A stretch of 32,683 nt of DNA, from NCBI RefSeq assembly GCF_938030755.1, contig NZ_CALHIF010000006.1, positions 1 to 32,683 on the forward strand. Reading direction: 5' to 3'. The DNA is from an uncultured Granulicatella sp. GTDB lineage: Bacteria > Bacillota > Bacilli > Lactobacillales > Aerococcaceae. Within the stretch, counting starts at the first letter, position 1. Each line of letters opens with the position of its first letter. The notes beneath the pieces are model-generated. The model was given only the letters and a program-made list of their open reading frames with translations. It had not been told where the DNA came from and did no database searches. The position numbers were made by a program, and so were the translations under genes. Shown in pieces: positions 1-7,781 of this stretch.

Positions 1-2
1 TT

Positions 3-74
3 TGGAATCCATCCAAGCAAATTTCTGCTACGGTCTTTAAGCCGATTCAAGTGAATAAGGAGATAGGATTTTAA
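3..74 (+). CDS. Possible C-terminal tail of an upstream gene (partial)
   Basis: Frame 3 is open from the window edge to a TAA at 72-74, giving about 23 residues that end in NKEIGF. The other two forward frames close sooner. The stretch lies directly upstream of a strong promoter, so an upstream gene could end here. The fragment is too short to identify, and chance openness cannot be excluded. Confidence 0.25.
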   Translation, partial: WNPSKQISATVFKPIQVNKEIGF

Positions 75-108
75 TCTCTGTATTTTCAAGCTTGTAAAGT
101 AAAAAGCT

Positions 109-137
109 TTGACAAACTTTCAATAAACTAGTATAAT
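109..137 (+). promoter_or_regulatory. Sigma-A promoter for yceD-rpmF
   Basis: A perfect TTGACA (109-114) and a perfect TATAAT (132-137) are separated by 17 bp. The expected transcription start is near 144, just upstream of the yceD ribosome binding site. This is the best promoter match in the window and fits a strongly expressed ribosomal protein operon. Confidence 0.9.
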
Positions 138-165
138 TCAGTATGTTGCTTTAGGGGTGAAAATT

Positions 166-720
166 GTGAAAATATCAGTTAAACAACTTCAGGATTCTCA
201 AGGGACTCCAACTTACTTTGATACAGAAATTAATGTGAAAGAGGCTTTAAAACAACGAGATGATTCCATTCTTGCTGTTTCGCCAGCACACATCAAAGGA
301 TTTCTTGTTTATCAAAGCCAATCAGTTGTAGCGCAATTTACTTGCGATGTTGATATCACACTTCCTTCATCCAGGTCTTTAGAGCCAGTGGTAGTTCCAC
401 TCCACATAGATATTGTGGAAAGATACATTCCGTCCCATCTCTCGGTTGATGAGAAAGAGCTAACAGAAATTGTGATGCCTCTTGATGGTGATTGGGTTGA
501 TCTTGAACCCGCTGTGGAAGATCATATTTTACTTTCAATTCCTTTACAAGTCTTATCGCAAGAGGAATTGAGTGAAGATAAAATGCCTTCAGGAAATGAT
601 TGGGAGGTTGTGACGCAAGAAGCTCTTGAAGAGCGACGCAAACAACAAAAAGAACAATCGGTTGATCCAAGGCTAGCGTCTTTACAGTCTTTCTTCGAAA
701 AGGATGAGACTGAGAAGTAA
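166..720 (+). CDS. yceD: YceD family protein (DUF177), rpmF-linked
   Basis: This is a soluble acidic protein of about 184 residues. The YceD/DUF177 family sits almost universally just upstream of rpmF and has been linked to 23S rRNA or large-subunit assembly; its exact biochemistry is not settled. Two GTG codons are possible, at 157 and 166. I chose 166 because AGGGG at 153-157 lies 8 nt before it, whereas the GTG at 157 overlaps that site. The protein then begins MKISVKQLQ, as family members do. The C-terminal third is rich in Glu, Lys and Gln and ends in a charged helix. The rpmF start follows 41 bp downstream in the same transcript, so co-expression with L32 is expected. The family call rests on context plus the general pattern of the sequence. 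Confidence 0.85.
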   Translation: MKISVKQLQDSQGTPTYFDTEINVKEALKQRDDSILAVSPAHIKGFLVYQSQSVVAQFTCDVDITLPSSRSLEPVVVPLHIDIVERYIPSHLSVDEKELTEIVMPLDGDWVDLEPAVEDHILLSIPLQVLSQEELSEDKMPSGNDWEVVTQEALEERRKQQKEQSVDPRLASLQSFFEKDETEK

Positions 721-761
721 AAAGCATTATGTAAAGAAGATTGATTAGGAGGTGTACAAAA

Positions 762-941
762 ATGGCAGTACCAAAACGTAAAACATCAAAAGCGAGAAAA
801 GCAAAACGTCGTACTCACTTCAAATTAGAAGTTCCAGGATTGAGCGCATGCCCATCATGTGGAGCATTAAGAAAGAGCCATCACGTTTGTCCTGAGTGTG
901 GTTCATACGACGGAAAAGAAGTTGTTTCTAAAGAAGCATAA
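762..941 (+). CDS. rpmF: 50S ribosomal protein L32
   Basis: The 59-residue protein starts MAVPKRKTSKARKAKRR, the canonical L32 N-terminus. It contains two CPxC pairs (CPSC and CPEC) that form a zinc ribbon, so this is the zinc-binding form rather than a cysteine-free paralogue. The ATG at 762 is preceded by AGGAGGT (747-753). An in-frame upstream codon at 741 is not used, because it would lie before the ribosome binding site. L32 binds the 50S subunit near the peptidyl transferase region. The gene is second in the yceD-rpmF operon and is followed at once by a strong terminator. Confidence 0.98.
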   Translation: MAVPKRKTSKARKAKRRTHFKLEVPGLSACPSCGALRKSHHVCPECGSYDGKEVVSKEA

Positions 942-954
942 TCATAAACGTTAC

Positions 955-990
955 AAAACCTTAGACAGCTGTCTAAGGTTTTTTCTTTTT
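955..990 (+). terminator. Intrinsic terminator after rpmF
   Basis: AAAACCTTAGACAG is followed directly by its exact reverse complement, then a T-rich tract reaching 990. Allowing a small loop, the stem is at least 11 bp. It closes the yceD-rpmF operon. Confidence 0.9.
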
Positions 991-1009
991 ATAGTTAAGA
1001 AGCAAGATG

Positions 1010-1039
1010 TATCAAAAATGATCTGTATCATTTTTGATA
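1010..1039. repeat. 13-bp perfect inverted repeat upstream of the DUF3397-like gene
   Basis: TATCAAAAATGAT (1010-1022) and its exact complement (1027-1039) flank the loop CTGT. Each arm itself contains ATCA and TGAT, so the element has four alternating half-sites. There is no clean T tract after it. It could be an operator or a weak hairpin for the gene starting at 1103. Confidence 0.6.
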
Positions 1040-1102
1040 AATTTAAAAATATTATGAGTTTTAAGAAATCTATTGTAAACTAGTAGTGATGGAGGTGAGT
1101 CA

Positions 1103-1456
1103 ATGTTATTTTTTGAAATCGTACTATGGTTAGTATTTATTTTAAGTTTCGTGGGCTTCACGGTCGTTTTTGGAAATCGAATCTTCTATAATGAGACTCG
1201 CTTCATAACTATTCGTGAAATTATGACACCAATGCTGTTGTTGGTATTACATACCACTAGTGTGAATGTCTATGGTTATTCTTGGTTTAGTTATGCTACA
1301 TTAGGTTTTGCTCTTATTGGGTTAGCATTATTATATTTCAAGTTAAAAAGAGGGAAACTAGTTCTTAGACCTTTCCTCCACCAATTATTTTCCATTTCGT
1401 TTTTATTTTTTGGATTGCTTGTCTTATTAGTACAAGTGGGAAGATTCTTTAAATAA
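1103..1456 (+). CDS. DUF3397-like small membrane protein
   Basis: This 117-residue protein is almost entirely hydrophobic. I see four likely membrane segments, at about residues 3-23, 36-55, 59-77 and 93-113, with a short basic loop (KLKRGK) between the third and fourth. The start ATG is preceded by GGAGGTG (1091-1097). Its size, topology and position just upstream of mraZ match the DUF3397 family of Firmicutes, which has no assigned function. It is a separate unit from the dcw cluster: a terminator follows it, and mraZ has its own operator. Proximity hints at an envelope role, but this is only inference. Confidence 0.7.
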   Translation: MLFFEIVLWLVFILSFVGFTVVFGNRIFYNETRFITIREIMTPMLLLVLHTTSVNVYGYSWFSYATLGFALIGLALLYFKLKRGKLVLRPFLHQLFSISFLFFGLLVLLVQVGRFFK

Positions 1457-1477
1457 TTGCATAGAATCAATAGTTCT

Positions 1478-1514
1478 AAGCTCTTTACGCGGAAAGTGTA
1501 AAGAGCTTTTTTTG
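1478..1514 (+). terminator. Intrinsic terminator between the DUF3397-like gene and mraZ
   Basis: AAGCTCTTTAC (1478-1488) pairs perfectly with GTAAAGAGCTT (1498-1508) across a 9-nt loop. A run of T follows to 1513. It isolates the mraZ control region from upstream transcription. Confidence 0.9.
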
Positions 1515-1570
1515 TGCATTAAAACAGCCTATATGGGGAGAAAAAATTTTTTTAAACTTTTTTAGTAAAA

Positions 1571-1610
1571 AAAGTGGTGAAAAGTGGTGGATTGTGGTAA
1601 ACTATGGTTA
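1571..1610 (+). promoter_or_regulatory. MraZ operator: four 10-bp direct repeats
   Basis: Four consecutive 10-mers read AAAGTGGTGA, AAAGTGGTGG, ATTGTGGTAA and ACTATGGTTA. The core GTGG recurs exactly every 10 bp at 1574, 1584 and 1594, with ATGG at 1604. MraZ proteins are known to bind short G-rich direct repeats spaced at one helical turn just upstream of their own gene, so this is the expected autoregulatory site for the dcw cluster. I could not place a convincing -35/-10 pair here. Confidence 0.85.
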
Positions 1611-1637
1611 CTATATTGTTGGAATGGAGGAGTCTGC

Positions 1638-2069
1638 ATGTTAATCGGTGAATATCAACATACAATTGATGCAAAAGGACGTATGATCGTGCCTGCTAAA
1701 TTTCGTGAAGATTTAGGGTTCACCTTTATCGTGACACGTGGACTTGATGGCTGTTTATACGGTTATCCTCTGGAACAATGGGAGCTCATCCAAAATAAAT
1801 TAAGAGACTTACCACAGTCTAAAAAAGATGCACGTGCCTTTACGCGCTTTATGAACTCTGCAGCGATTGAAGTAGAATTTGACAAGCAAGGTCGTGTGAA
1901 TATCTCTCAAACGTTACGCGCGTATGCGGGGTTAGAAAAGAATTGTCGTGTTATCGGAAACAATGATCGTATTGAGATTTGGAATGAAGAACGTTGGCAA
2001 GAATATATTGCTGAAACAGAAGAGAATTTTGAAGAATTGGCCGAAAATATGATTGATTTTGGCTTTTAG
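1638..2069 (+). CDS. mraZ: Transcriptional regulator MraZ
   Basis: The protein is 143 residues, the usual family length, and starts MLIGEYQHTIDAKGR. It has two SpoVT/AbrB-like halves, each with the DxxGR signature: DAKGR near residue 11 and DKQGR near residue 82. I chose the ATG at 1638 because TGGAGG (1625-1630) sits 7 nt before it; a longer reading frame from 1584 would begin inside the operator repeats. MraZ assembles as a ring and binds the repeats at 1571-1610, controlling the dcw cluster including rsmH and ftsL. rsmH starts 14 bp after its stop codon. Confidence 0.97.
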   Translation: MLIGEYQHTIDAKGRMIVPAKFREDLGFTFIVTRGLDGCLYGYPLEQWELIQNKLRDLPQSKKDARAFTRFMNSAAIEVEFDKQGRVNISQTLRAYAGLEKNCRVIGNNDRIEIWNEERWQEYIAETEENFEELAENMIDFGF

Positions 2070-2083
2070 AAAGGGAAGGGACC

Positions 2084-3028
2084 ATGTTTAAACATATCAC
2101 TGTATTGCTACATGAAACGGTAGATGCATTATCCATTAAGCCAGACGGAATCTACGTAGACTGTACACTGGGTGGTGCGGGACATAGTCAATACTTACTT
2201 AGCCAATTAACGACAGGGCATCTTTATTGCTTTGATCAAGATATGCAAGCCATTCAACATGCAAAGGCTCGTCTTGCTAAAGAAGTAGAAGAAGGAAAAG
2301 TAACTTTTATTCACGCGAACTTCCGTCAGTTAAAGAAAGAACTTGGGAAACTAGGTGTCTCTAAAGTAGACGGAATCTTATACGACTTAGGAGTTTCATC
2401 TCCGCAACTTGATCAGATTGAAAGAGGATTTAGTTATCATCAAAATGCAAAGCTCGATATGCGAATGGACCAAAGTGCTCCGTTAACAGCAGAAGAGATT
2501 GTAAATGAATGGAGCTATGACGAATTAGTTCGTATCTTCTATCGTTATGGAGAAGAAAAGTTCTCGAAACAAATTGCTCGTAACATTGAACGTATTCGTG
2601 CTCAACACAGAATTGAGACAACTGGAGAATTAGTGGATATCATTCGCGATAGTATTCCAGCTGCTGCAAGAAGAAAAGGTGGACATCCTGCAAAAAGAAT
2701 TTTCCAAGCGATTCGTATTGCCGTGAATGATGAATTAGCAGCGATAGAAGATTCCTTAGAACAAGCTTTCGAAGTGGTTTCAGTTGGTGGAAGAATTAGT
2801 GTTATCTCTTTCCACTCATTAGAAGACCGAATCGTGAAAACAATGTTTAAACAACAAAGTACGGTTGAAAAAGCTCCGAAGAACTTACCAATCTTACCGA
2901 CGGAAGAGGAAAAAGCTCCGTTTCAATTGGTGAATAAAAAACCAATCTTACCAAGTTTAGAAGAAATAACAGAAAATTCTCGTTCGCAAAGTGCGAAGTT
3001 AAGAGTTATTGAAAAAATTAAAGGATAA
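2084..3028 (+). CDS. rsmH: 16S rRNA (cytosine(1402)-N(4))-methyltransferase RsmH
   Basis: This 314-residue protein methylates N4 of C1402 in the 16S rRNA decoding centre, using S-adenosylmethionine. The SAM-binding glycine loop DCTLGGAGHS is near residues 24-33. The family block YDLGVSSPQLD follows, and the C-terminal part contains VISFHSLEDRIVK. The N-terminus HITVLLHETVDAL is typical. The ATG at 2084 follows the purine-rich GGGAAGGG. It sits between mraZ and ftsL, its normal dcw position. Confidence 0.97.
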   Translation: MFKHITVLLHETVDALSIKPDGIYVDCTLGGAGHSQYLLSQLTTGHLYCFDQDMQAIQHAKARLAKEVEEGKVTFIHANFRQLKKELGKLGVSKVDGILYDLGVSSPQLDQIERGFSYHQNAKLDMRMDQSAPLTAEEIVNEWSYDELVRIFYRYGEEKFSKQIARNIERIRAQHRIETTGELVDIIRDSIPAAARRKGGHPAKRIFQAIRIAVNDELAAIEDSLEQAFEVVSVGGRISVISFHSLEDRIVKTMFKQQSTVEKAPKNLPILPTEEEKAPFQLVNKKPILPSLEEITENSRSQSAKLRVIEKIKG

Positions 3029-3049
3029 TTTAGAAAGAAGGGATTACTA

Positions 3050-3421
3050 GTGGCATTAGCAGAAAAATATGTAGACACGTTGAATGTGAGCGTACCTAAG
3101 CAAACGCCTCTAGTTCGTAAAGGTCAAGAGGTTACTTCAATTCCTGAAGAGAAACAAAAAGCAAACCTAATGCAAGTTTTAATTCTTTCAGGAGTGGTTT
3201 TAGCGTTCTTAGCAACAATGACAATTGTAGCTAGCATGATTGTTGCTAATAAAAACAGACAATTACAGGACATTGAATCACAGACAACACTTATTCAACG
3301 TGAAAATAATACTTTACTTCAATCAACACAAGAATTGTCTCAATACGACCGTGTCAATCGTATCGCAAATGAACAAGGCTTGAAGATGAATGAAGATAAT
3401 GTTAGGAATGTTGGACGATGA
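3050..3421 (+). CDS. ftsL: Cell division protein FtsL
   Basis: This 123-residue bitopic protein has about 38 cytoplasmic residues, one membrane helix near residues 40-64, and a short extracellular coiled coil rich in Gln, Asn and Leu. FtsL forms a complex with DivIB and DivIC that activates septal wall synthesis at the divisome. Sequence conservation in the family is low, so the call rests on size, topology and position between rsmH and the division transpeptidase. It starts with GTG at 3050, behind AGAAAGAAGGG. Its stop overlaps the next start as ATGA, which implies translational coupling. Confidence 0.9.
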   Translation: MALAEKYVDTLNVSVPKQTPLVRKGQEVTSIPEEKQKANLMQVLILSGVVLAFLATMTIVASMIVANKNRQLQDIESQTTLIQRENNTLLQSTQELSQYDRVNRIANEQGLKMNEDNVRNVGR

Positions 3422-5205
3422 AAAAAACGAATAACAATAACATTGCGAGAAATAGGCGTCGAGCGAGCTTTATTTTAATGGGACTCGCTAGTGTCTTATT
3501 TCTCATTTTTTCTGTACGTTTCTTTAGAATTATGGTTTTAGGGAATATTCATAATGTAGATTTACGAGCGGAAATTAATGATAAAATTCATCAAAAAAGG
3601 ACTTTAGCGGCTAAACGTGGAACCATCTATGATGCCAGTGGAAGTCCTATTGCGGTAGATGCAACGAATTATTCTATTTATGCAGTCTTGACTGACCAAT
3701 GGAGTAAAAATGCAGAAACCCCAGATTATGTAACGGATATTAACAAGACCGCTGAGGCATTATCGAGACATATTTCTCTTTCTAAAGAGGAGATTGTAAA
3801 GATTTTAAGTCAGAAGGATGTTTCTCAAGTCGAATTTGGAAATGCTGGAAAAAATCTTTCGGTTCAAGTGAAAGATAAGATTGAAGCGGAGAAGCTTCCC
3901 GGAATTAAGTTTTCAGAGAGTCCAGCAAGATATTATCCAAATGGGATTTTTGCTTCTCATTTAATCGGATATACGGATTCTGTGGAGGAAACGGTTGATC
4001 ACAAGACGATTATTTCTCTAGTTGGGAAGACTGGTTTAGAAGGCCTTTATAATGAACAATTAACCGGAACGGCCGGAGAAGTAGAATATATGGTCGATGG
4101 AAATGGATATGTGATTTCAGATACTGAAAAAGTGACCAAACAACCAAAAGACGGAAAAGATATTACTTTAACATTGGATAAAAGACTTCAAACTTACTTA
4201 GAATCTTTAATCAGTGCTGCAGATAAGCAGTATCAACCTGTTCAAATGACTGCAATGCTAGTGGATCCAAAAAGTGGAAATATTGTTGCGGCAACACAAC
4301 GTCCAACATATAACTCTACGACAAAAGAAGGGATTGACATTCAGTGGAACAACCTTCTAACGGATCAAGCTTACGAGCCTGGATCAACCATGAAAGTTTT
4401 AGCTTTAGCTGCGGCAATTAATGAAGGGGTCTTTGATCCAAATGAAAGATATCAATCAGGAAGTGTAAAGATTTATACGGACTTAGTTAGGGATTATAAT
4501 AAAGTAGGGTGGGGAAATATCACTTATTTAGAAGGGTTAGCCCATTCTAGTAACGTGGCCTTTGTTCATGTTGTTCAAAAGATAGGTGTTGAAAAATGGA
4601 AACAATATTTAGAAGCATTTGGATTTAGTAAATCTACTAATTCAGGATTTGCAAATGAAATTTCTGGTTCAAATCCATTTAATTCCTATTTACAACAATT
4701 GTCTACTGGTTTTGGACAAGGGATTACGGTTACGGTGTATCAAATGATGCAAGCTTTTACTGCGATTGCTAACGGTGGACAAATGCAAAAATTACGTTTG
4801 GTGGATCATTTTACCGACCCTAATACCGATAAAGAAACACCGAATCCAGTAAACTCATTAGGAAAAGTCATTTCACCAGAGGCGGCTAAAAAAACACTCG
4901 AATATTTATATCAAGCAACTCGGATGAAAAACGGAACAGCTTATGAGTTTAATATCGATGGAGAAGAAATAGCAGCCAAGACAGGGACTGCTGAATTTAT
5001 TAATCCAGAAACAGGTAAATACTATTCAAATGGAAATAACTATATTTTTTCTGTAGTTGGATTTGCACCTTATAATGATCCAAAATATATTTTATATGTT
5101 ACAGTTAAACAACCCCGGGTGGCTGTGACTGTAAATAAAATTCTTAAAGAAATTTTCAATCCATTAATGAAGAGAAGTTTAGAATATTCAAGACTCTCTG
5201 AGTAA
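3418..5205 (+). CDS. ftsI: Class B penicillin-binding protein, division transpeptidase (FtsI/PBP2X/PBP2B family)
   Basis: This is a 595-residue septal D,D-transpeptidase. A basic N-terminus is followed by a membrane helix near residues 17-38 and a PBP dimerisation domain that includes KRGTIYDASG. The transpeptidase domain has the active-site Ser in STMK (S323, K326), SSN (377-379) and KTGT (521-524). The protein ends about 70 residues after KTGT, at SLEYSRLSE. Many Lactobacillales orthologues (for example pneumococcal PBP2X, about 750 residues) continue with two PASTA domains, and these are absent here. The stop is followed by a normal ribosome binding site for murE, so this does not look like a frameshift. 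It overlaps ftsL by 4 bp. Confidence 0.95.
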   Translation: MKKTNNNNIARNRRRASFILMGLASVLFLIFSVRFFRIMVLGNIHNVDLRAEINDKIHQKRTLAAKRGTIYDASGSPIAVDATNYSIYAVLTDQWSKNAETPDYVTDINKTAEALSRHISLSKEEIVKILSQKDVSQVEFGNAGKNLSVQVKDKIEAEKLPGIKFSESPARYYPNGIFASHLIGYTDSVEETVDHKTIISLVGKTGLEGLYNEQLTGTAGEVEYMVDGNGYVISDTEKVTKQPKDGKDITLTLDKRLQTYLESLISAADKQYQPVQMTAMLVDPKSGNIVAATQRPTYNSTTKEGIDIQWNNLLTDQAYEPGSTMKVLALAAAINEGVFDPNERYQSGSVKIYTDLVRDYNKVGWGNITYLEGLAHSSNVAFVHVVQKIGVEKWKQYLEAFGFSKSTNSGFANEISGSNPFNSYLQQLSTGFGQGITVTVYQMMQAFTAIANGGQMQKLRLVDHFTDPNTDKETPNPVNSLGKVISPEAAKKTLEYLYQATRMKNGTAYEFNIDGEEIAAKTGTAEFINPETGKYYSNGNNYIFSVVGFAPYNDPKYILYVTVKQPRVAVTVNKILKEIFNPLMKRSLEYSRLSE

Positions 5206-5221
5206 AAGAAGGAGGAAGAAC

Positions 5222-6715
5222 ATGTTTGCGAAAGAACTAGCGGATTTATTAGTCATTAAACGAGTGGAAGGCTCTTTAGAAAATATCGTTGTAGATAAAT
5301 TAGCTCAAGATTCGCGTAAAGTTGTGCCCAATACAATGTTTTTCTGTATCGAAGGAGTAACAGTAGACGGTCATCATTTTGCGAAAAAAGCAAAGGAGTT
5401 AGGAGCTAATGTATTTGTTGCTTCCAAACCAATTAAAGAACAAGTGGGAGATTCCCCTGTGATTTATGTGAAAGATGTGACTCGAGTGATGACGCTTTTT
5501 GCGAATCATTTTTATGGTTATCCTTCAGAGAGTCTAAATATGATTGGAGTTACAGGAACAAATGGAAAAACGACTGTAACCCATATGGTGGACTATTTAT
5601 TAGAAGAATTAGGAAAACCAACAGCATTGATTGGAACGATGTATCGTAAAATCGGTGAGGAACGTTTTGAAACAAGAAATACAACTCCAGAAATATTAAC
5701 CGTGCATGAAACATTGCAAAAGGTTAAGGAAATTGGTGGAGATACATGTATTATGGAAGTTTCTTCTCATGCTCTTCAATTGGGGCGCGTGTGGGGGATT
5801 GACTATAATGTGGCAGTATTTACAAACCTTACGCATGAACATTTAGATTTGCATAAAACAATGGAAAATTATGCGCATGCTAAGAGCTTACTGTTCTCCC
5901 AATTAGGAAATCATTCTAAAAACGGAAAGCTACGCGTGGCTATCCTAAATCGTGACCAGGAATGTTTTGAGCAATTTGTATATTCTACCTCAGCTGAAAT
6001 TATTTCCTATGGCTTTACTGAAGAAGCAGATATTCGAGCTACTGAAATTGAAAGCAATGGAGCAATGACAACTTTTGTAGTAACCGTCAATGGTGAGAAA
6101 TTTCCTGTAATGATTCCAATGATTGGATTGTTTAATGTTTACAATGTGTTAGCAGCGTTTGGAGTAGCGATGGTTAATGGAATTCCTTTACCAAAAGCGA
6201 TTGAAAAAATTGCAAAGTTCCCTGGCGTAGGTGGACGGATGCAATTAATCCAAAAAGGTCAGCCATTCCAAGTCATTATTGACTTCGCTCACACTCCAGA
6301 TGGGTTAGAAAATGTGTTGTCAACGCTGGAAGAAGTAAAAATGAATCGTGTAATCACAATTATGGGACATAGTGGAGGAAATCGGGATTCAAGTATGAGG
6401 CCAGAACTTGGAGAGATTGCTTTTGAAAAATCGGATTATGTGATTTTAACGGCAGATAACCCTAGACAGGAGCCTTTGGAAAAAATTTACTCTGAAATCG
6501 TATCAGGTAGAAATAACAAAAATACTCCATATGAATGTGTAGATGATAGAAAACAAGCAATAGAACGAGCTTTAGAAATCGCACAAGAAGGAGATATCTT
6601 ATTATTTGCGGGTAAAGGTGTTGAACCTTACCAAGTGATTGGCGAAGAATATATTCCTTACAATGAAGTTAAGACGGTTGTTCAAGCACTAGAAAAATTA
6701 GGATATAATAACTAG
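5222..6715 (+). CDS. murE: UDP-N-acetylmuramyl-tripeptide synthetase MurE
   Basis: This 497-residue cytoplasmic Mur ligase adds the third amino acid to UDP-MurNAc-L-Ala-D-Glu. The N-terminal substrate domain contains the QDSRKV block. The ATP loop GVTGTNGKTT has its Lys at residue 116. FAHTPDGLEN and GHSGGNRDSSMRP follow. The substrate-selecting motif reads DNPR (412-415). In characterised MurE enzymes DNPR marks meso-diaminopimelate ligases (E. coli), while lysine-adding enzymes such as S. aureus MurE have another residue in place of the Arg. The start ATG at 5222 follows GAAGGAGGAAG. The gene lies between the transpeptidase and mraY, as in Bacillus. Confidence 0.95.
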   Translation: MFAKELADLLVIKRVEGSLENIVVDKLAQDSRKVVPNTMFFCIEGVTVDGHHFAKKAKELGANVFVASKPIKEQVGDSPVIYVKDVTRVMTLFANHFYGYPSESLNMIGVTGTNGKTTVTHMVDYLLEELGKPTALIGTMYRKIGEERFETRNTTPEILTVHETLQKVKEIGGDTCIMEVSSHALQLGRVWGIDYNVAVFTNLTHEHLDLHKTMENYAHAKSLLFSQLGNHSKNGKLRVAILNRDQECFEQFVYSTSAEIISYGFTEEADIRATEIESNGAMTTFVVTVNGEKFPVMIPMIGLFNVYNVLAAFGVAMVNGIPLPKAIEKIAKFPGVGGRMQLIQKGQPFQVIIDFAHTPDGLENVLSTLEEVKMNRVITIMGHSGGNRDSSMRPELGEIAFEKSDYVILTADNPRQEPLEKIYSEIVSGRNNKNTPYECVDDRKQAIERALEIAQEGDILLFAGKGVEPYQVIGEEYIPYNEVKTVVQALEKLGYNN

Positions 6716-6735
6716 GGTAGAAAAAGGAGAGTATT

Positions 6736-7692
6736 ATGATTGAAATCATTTTAGCAGTCAGCTTATCGTTTTTAGCAACGGTAATTGCCGAACCACATTT
6801 TATTCAATTTATGAAAATGAAACAGTTAGGGCAAACGACTTTAGATGAAGGGCCATCTTGGCATAAAGCTAAAAGTGGAACCCCAACGATGGGTGGACTA
6901 GTGTTTCTATGTATGATTAGTTTATCTAGTTTGATTATGGGGGCCGTTTTTGGTCATTTCAATTTTGTATTATTAAGTGGAGTTATCGGCTTTGCTTTCT
7001 TTGGTTCTATCGGATTTCTTGATGATTATATTAAAGTGTTCAAGAAGCAAAATGAAGGATTAAAGAGTCACGAAAAATTTGCTCTTCAATTATTGGGAGC
7101 TGCAATTTTTGTGGCACTGTATCTTTTAAGTGGAAACCAACCTCTTATTTACCTTCCATTGTTTGGAGAGGTCAATAGTATTATTATTTTTGCTTTATTT
7201 ACAATTATTTGGATTGCAGGTTTTTCAAATGCGGTAAATTTAACAGATGGGTTAGATGGATTGGCCACTTCAACAAATATTATTGCGTATGCAACTTACG
7301 GAATTATGGCAACTCATGCAGGACAAAATTCAATTGCTGTATTTTGCTTCTGCGTAGTAGGGGGATTAGCAGGATTCTTATTATTCAACTGGAAACCGGC
7401 GAAAGTCTTCATGGGTGATGTCGGTTCATTAGCTCTTGGAGCAGGACTTGCTATTATTTCTATTATGCTTCATAAAGAATGGACCTTACTTCTTGTAGGA
7501 ATTGTTTTCGTATTTGAAACTCTTAGCGTTATCCTTCAAGTAGGATCCTTTAAACTAACTGGGAAACGTATTTTCAAAATGAGTCCTATTCATCATCATT
7601 TTGAAATGAGTGGATGGAAAGAAGTGAAAATCGTTTCAGTCTTTAGTGCTGTCGGTTTAGTTGCAGGGCTAATTGTTGCAATTATCTTATAA
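6736..7692 (+). CDS. mraY: Phospho-N-acetylmuramoyl-pentapeptide-transferase MraY
   Basis: This 318-residue polytopic membrane enzyme, with about ten helices, makes lipid I from UDP-MurNAc-pentapeptide and undecaprenyl phosphate. The conserved catalytic features are visible: the Asp pair D96-D97 in FLDDYIKV, D171 and D174 in NLTDGLDGL, D228 in MGDVGSLALG, and the late HHHFE motif. The early block KAKSGTPTMGG is also typical. The start follows AAAGGAGA. The downstream gap to murD, about 90 bp, contains a hairpin and a possible promoter, while most neighbouring genes are packed tightly. Confidence 0.98.
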   Translation: MIEIILAVSLSFLATVIAEPHFIQFMKMKQLGQTTLDEGPSWHKAKSGTPTMGGLVFLCMISLSSLIMGAVFGHFNFVLLSGVIGFAFFGSIGFLDDYIKVFKKQNEGLKSHEKFALQLLGAAIFVALYLLSGNQPLIYLPLFGEVNSIIIFALFTIIWIAGFSNAVNLTDGLDGLATSTNIIAYATYGIMATHAGQNSIAVFCFCVVGGLAGFLLFNWKPAKVFMGDVGSLALGAGLAIISIMLHKEWTLLLVGIVFVFETLSVILQVGSFKLTGKRIFKMSPIHHHFEMSGWKEVKIVSVFSAVGLVAGLIVAIIL

Positions 7693-7712
7693 GAGAACTA
7701 ACATATTTTAAC

Positions 7713-7745
7713 GGAGAGCTGGCCATTTTTGTCCAGCCTTTCTCC
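7713..7745 (+). other. Stem-loop between mraY and murD
   Basis: GGAGAGCTGG (7713-7722) pairs with CCAGC (7733-7737) and TCTCC (7741-7745), with a 3-nt bulge on the right arm and a 10-nt loop. No T run follows, so it does not look like a simple terminator. It may act as a processing or attenuation element inside the dcw transcript. Confidence 0.6.
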
Positions 7746-7756
7746 ATATACATAAT
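7729..7756 (+). promoter_or_regulatory. Possible internal promoter before murD
   Basis: TTGTCC (7729-7734) and CATAAT (7751-7756) are 16 bp apart. They overlap the right arm of the stem-loop and precede the murD ribosome binding site. The match to consensus is moderate. Confidence 0.4.
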
Positions 7757-7781
7757 GAAAATAAAAATAGGAGGAATCATT

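Noticed and set aside
1010..1039. Fur/PerR/Zur box
   Set aside because: The arms (ATCAAAAATGAT) do not fit the 7-1-7 patterns of these regulators.
898..1083. 61-residue open frame after rpmF
   Set aside because: It begins inside rpmF and runs through the terminator and the 13-bp inverted repeat. The product is low-complexity Lys/Phe/Ile-rich sequence with no ribosome binding site.
1592..1619. mraZ promoter (TTGTGG with TATTGT)
   Set aside because: Transcription from here would start almost at the ribosome binding site, leaving too short a leader, and the -35 is only part of the GTGG repeats.
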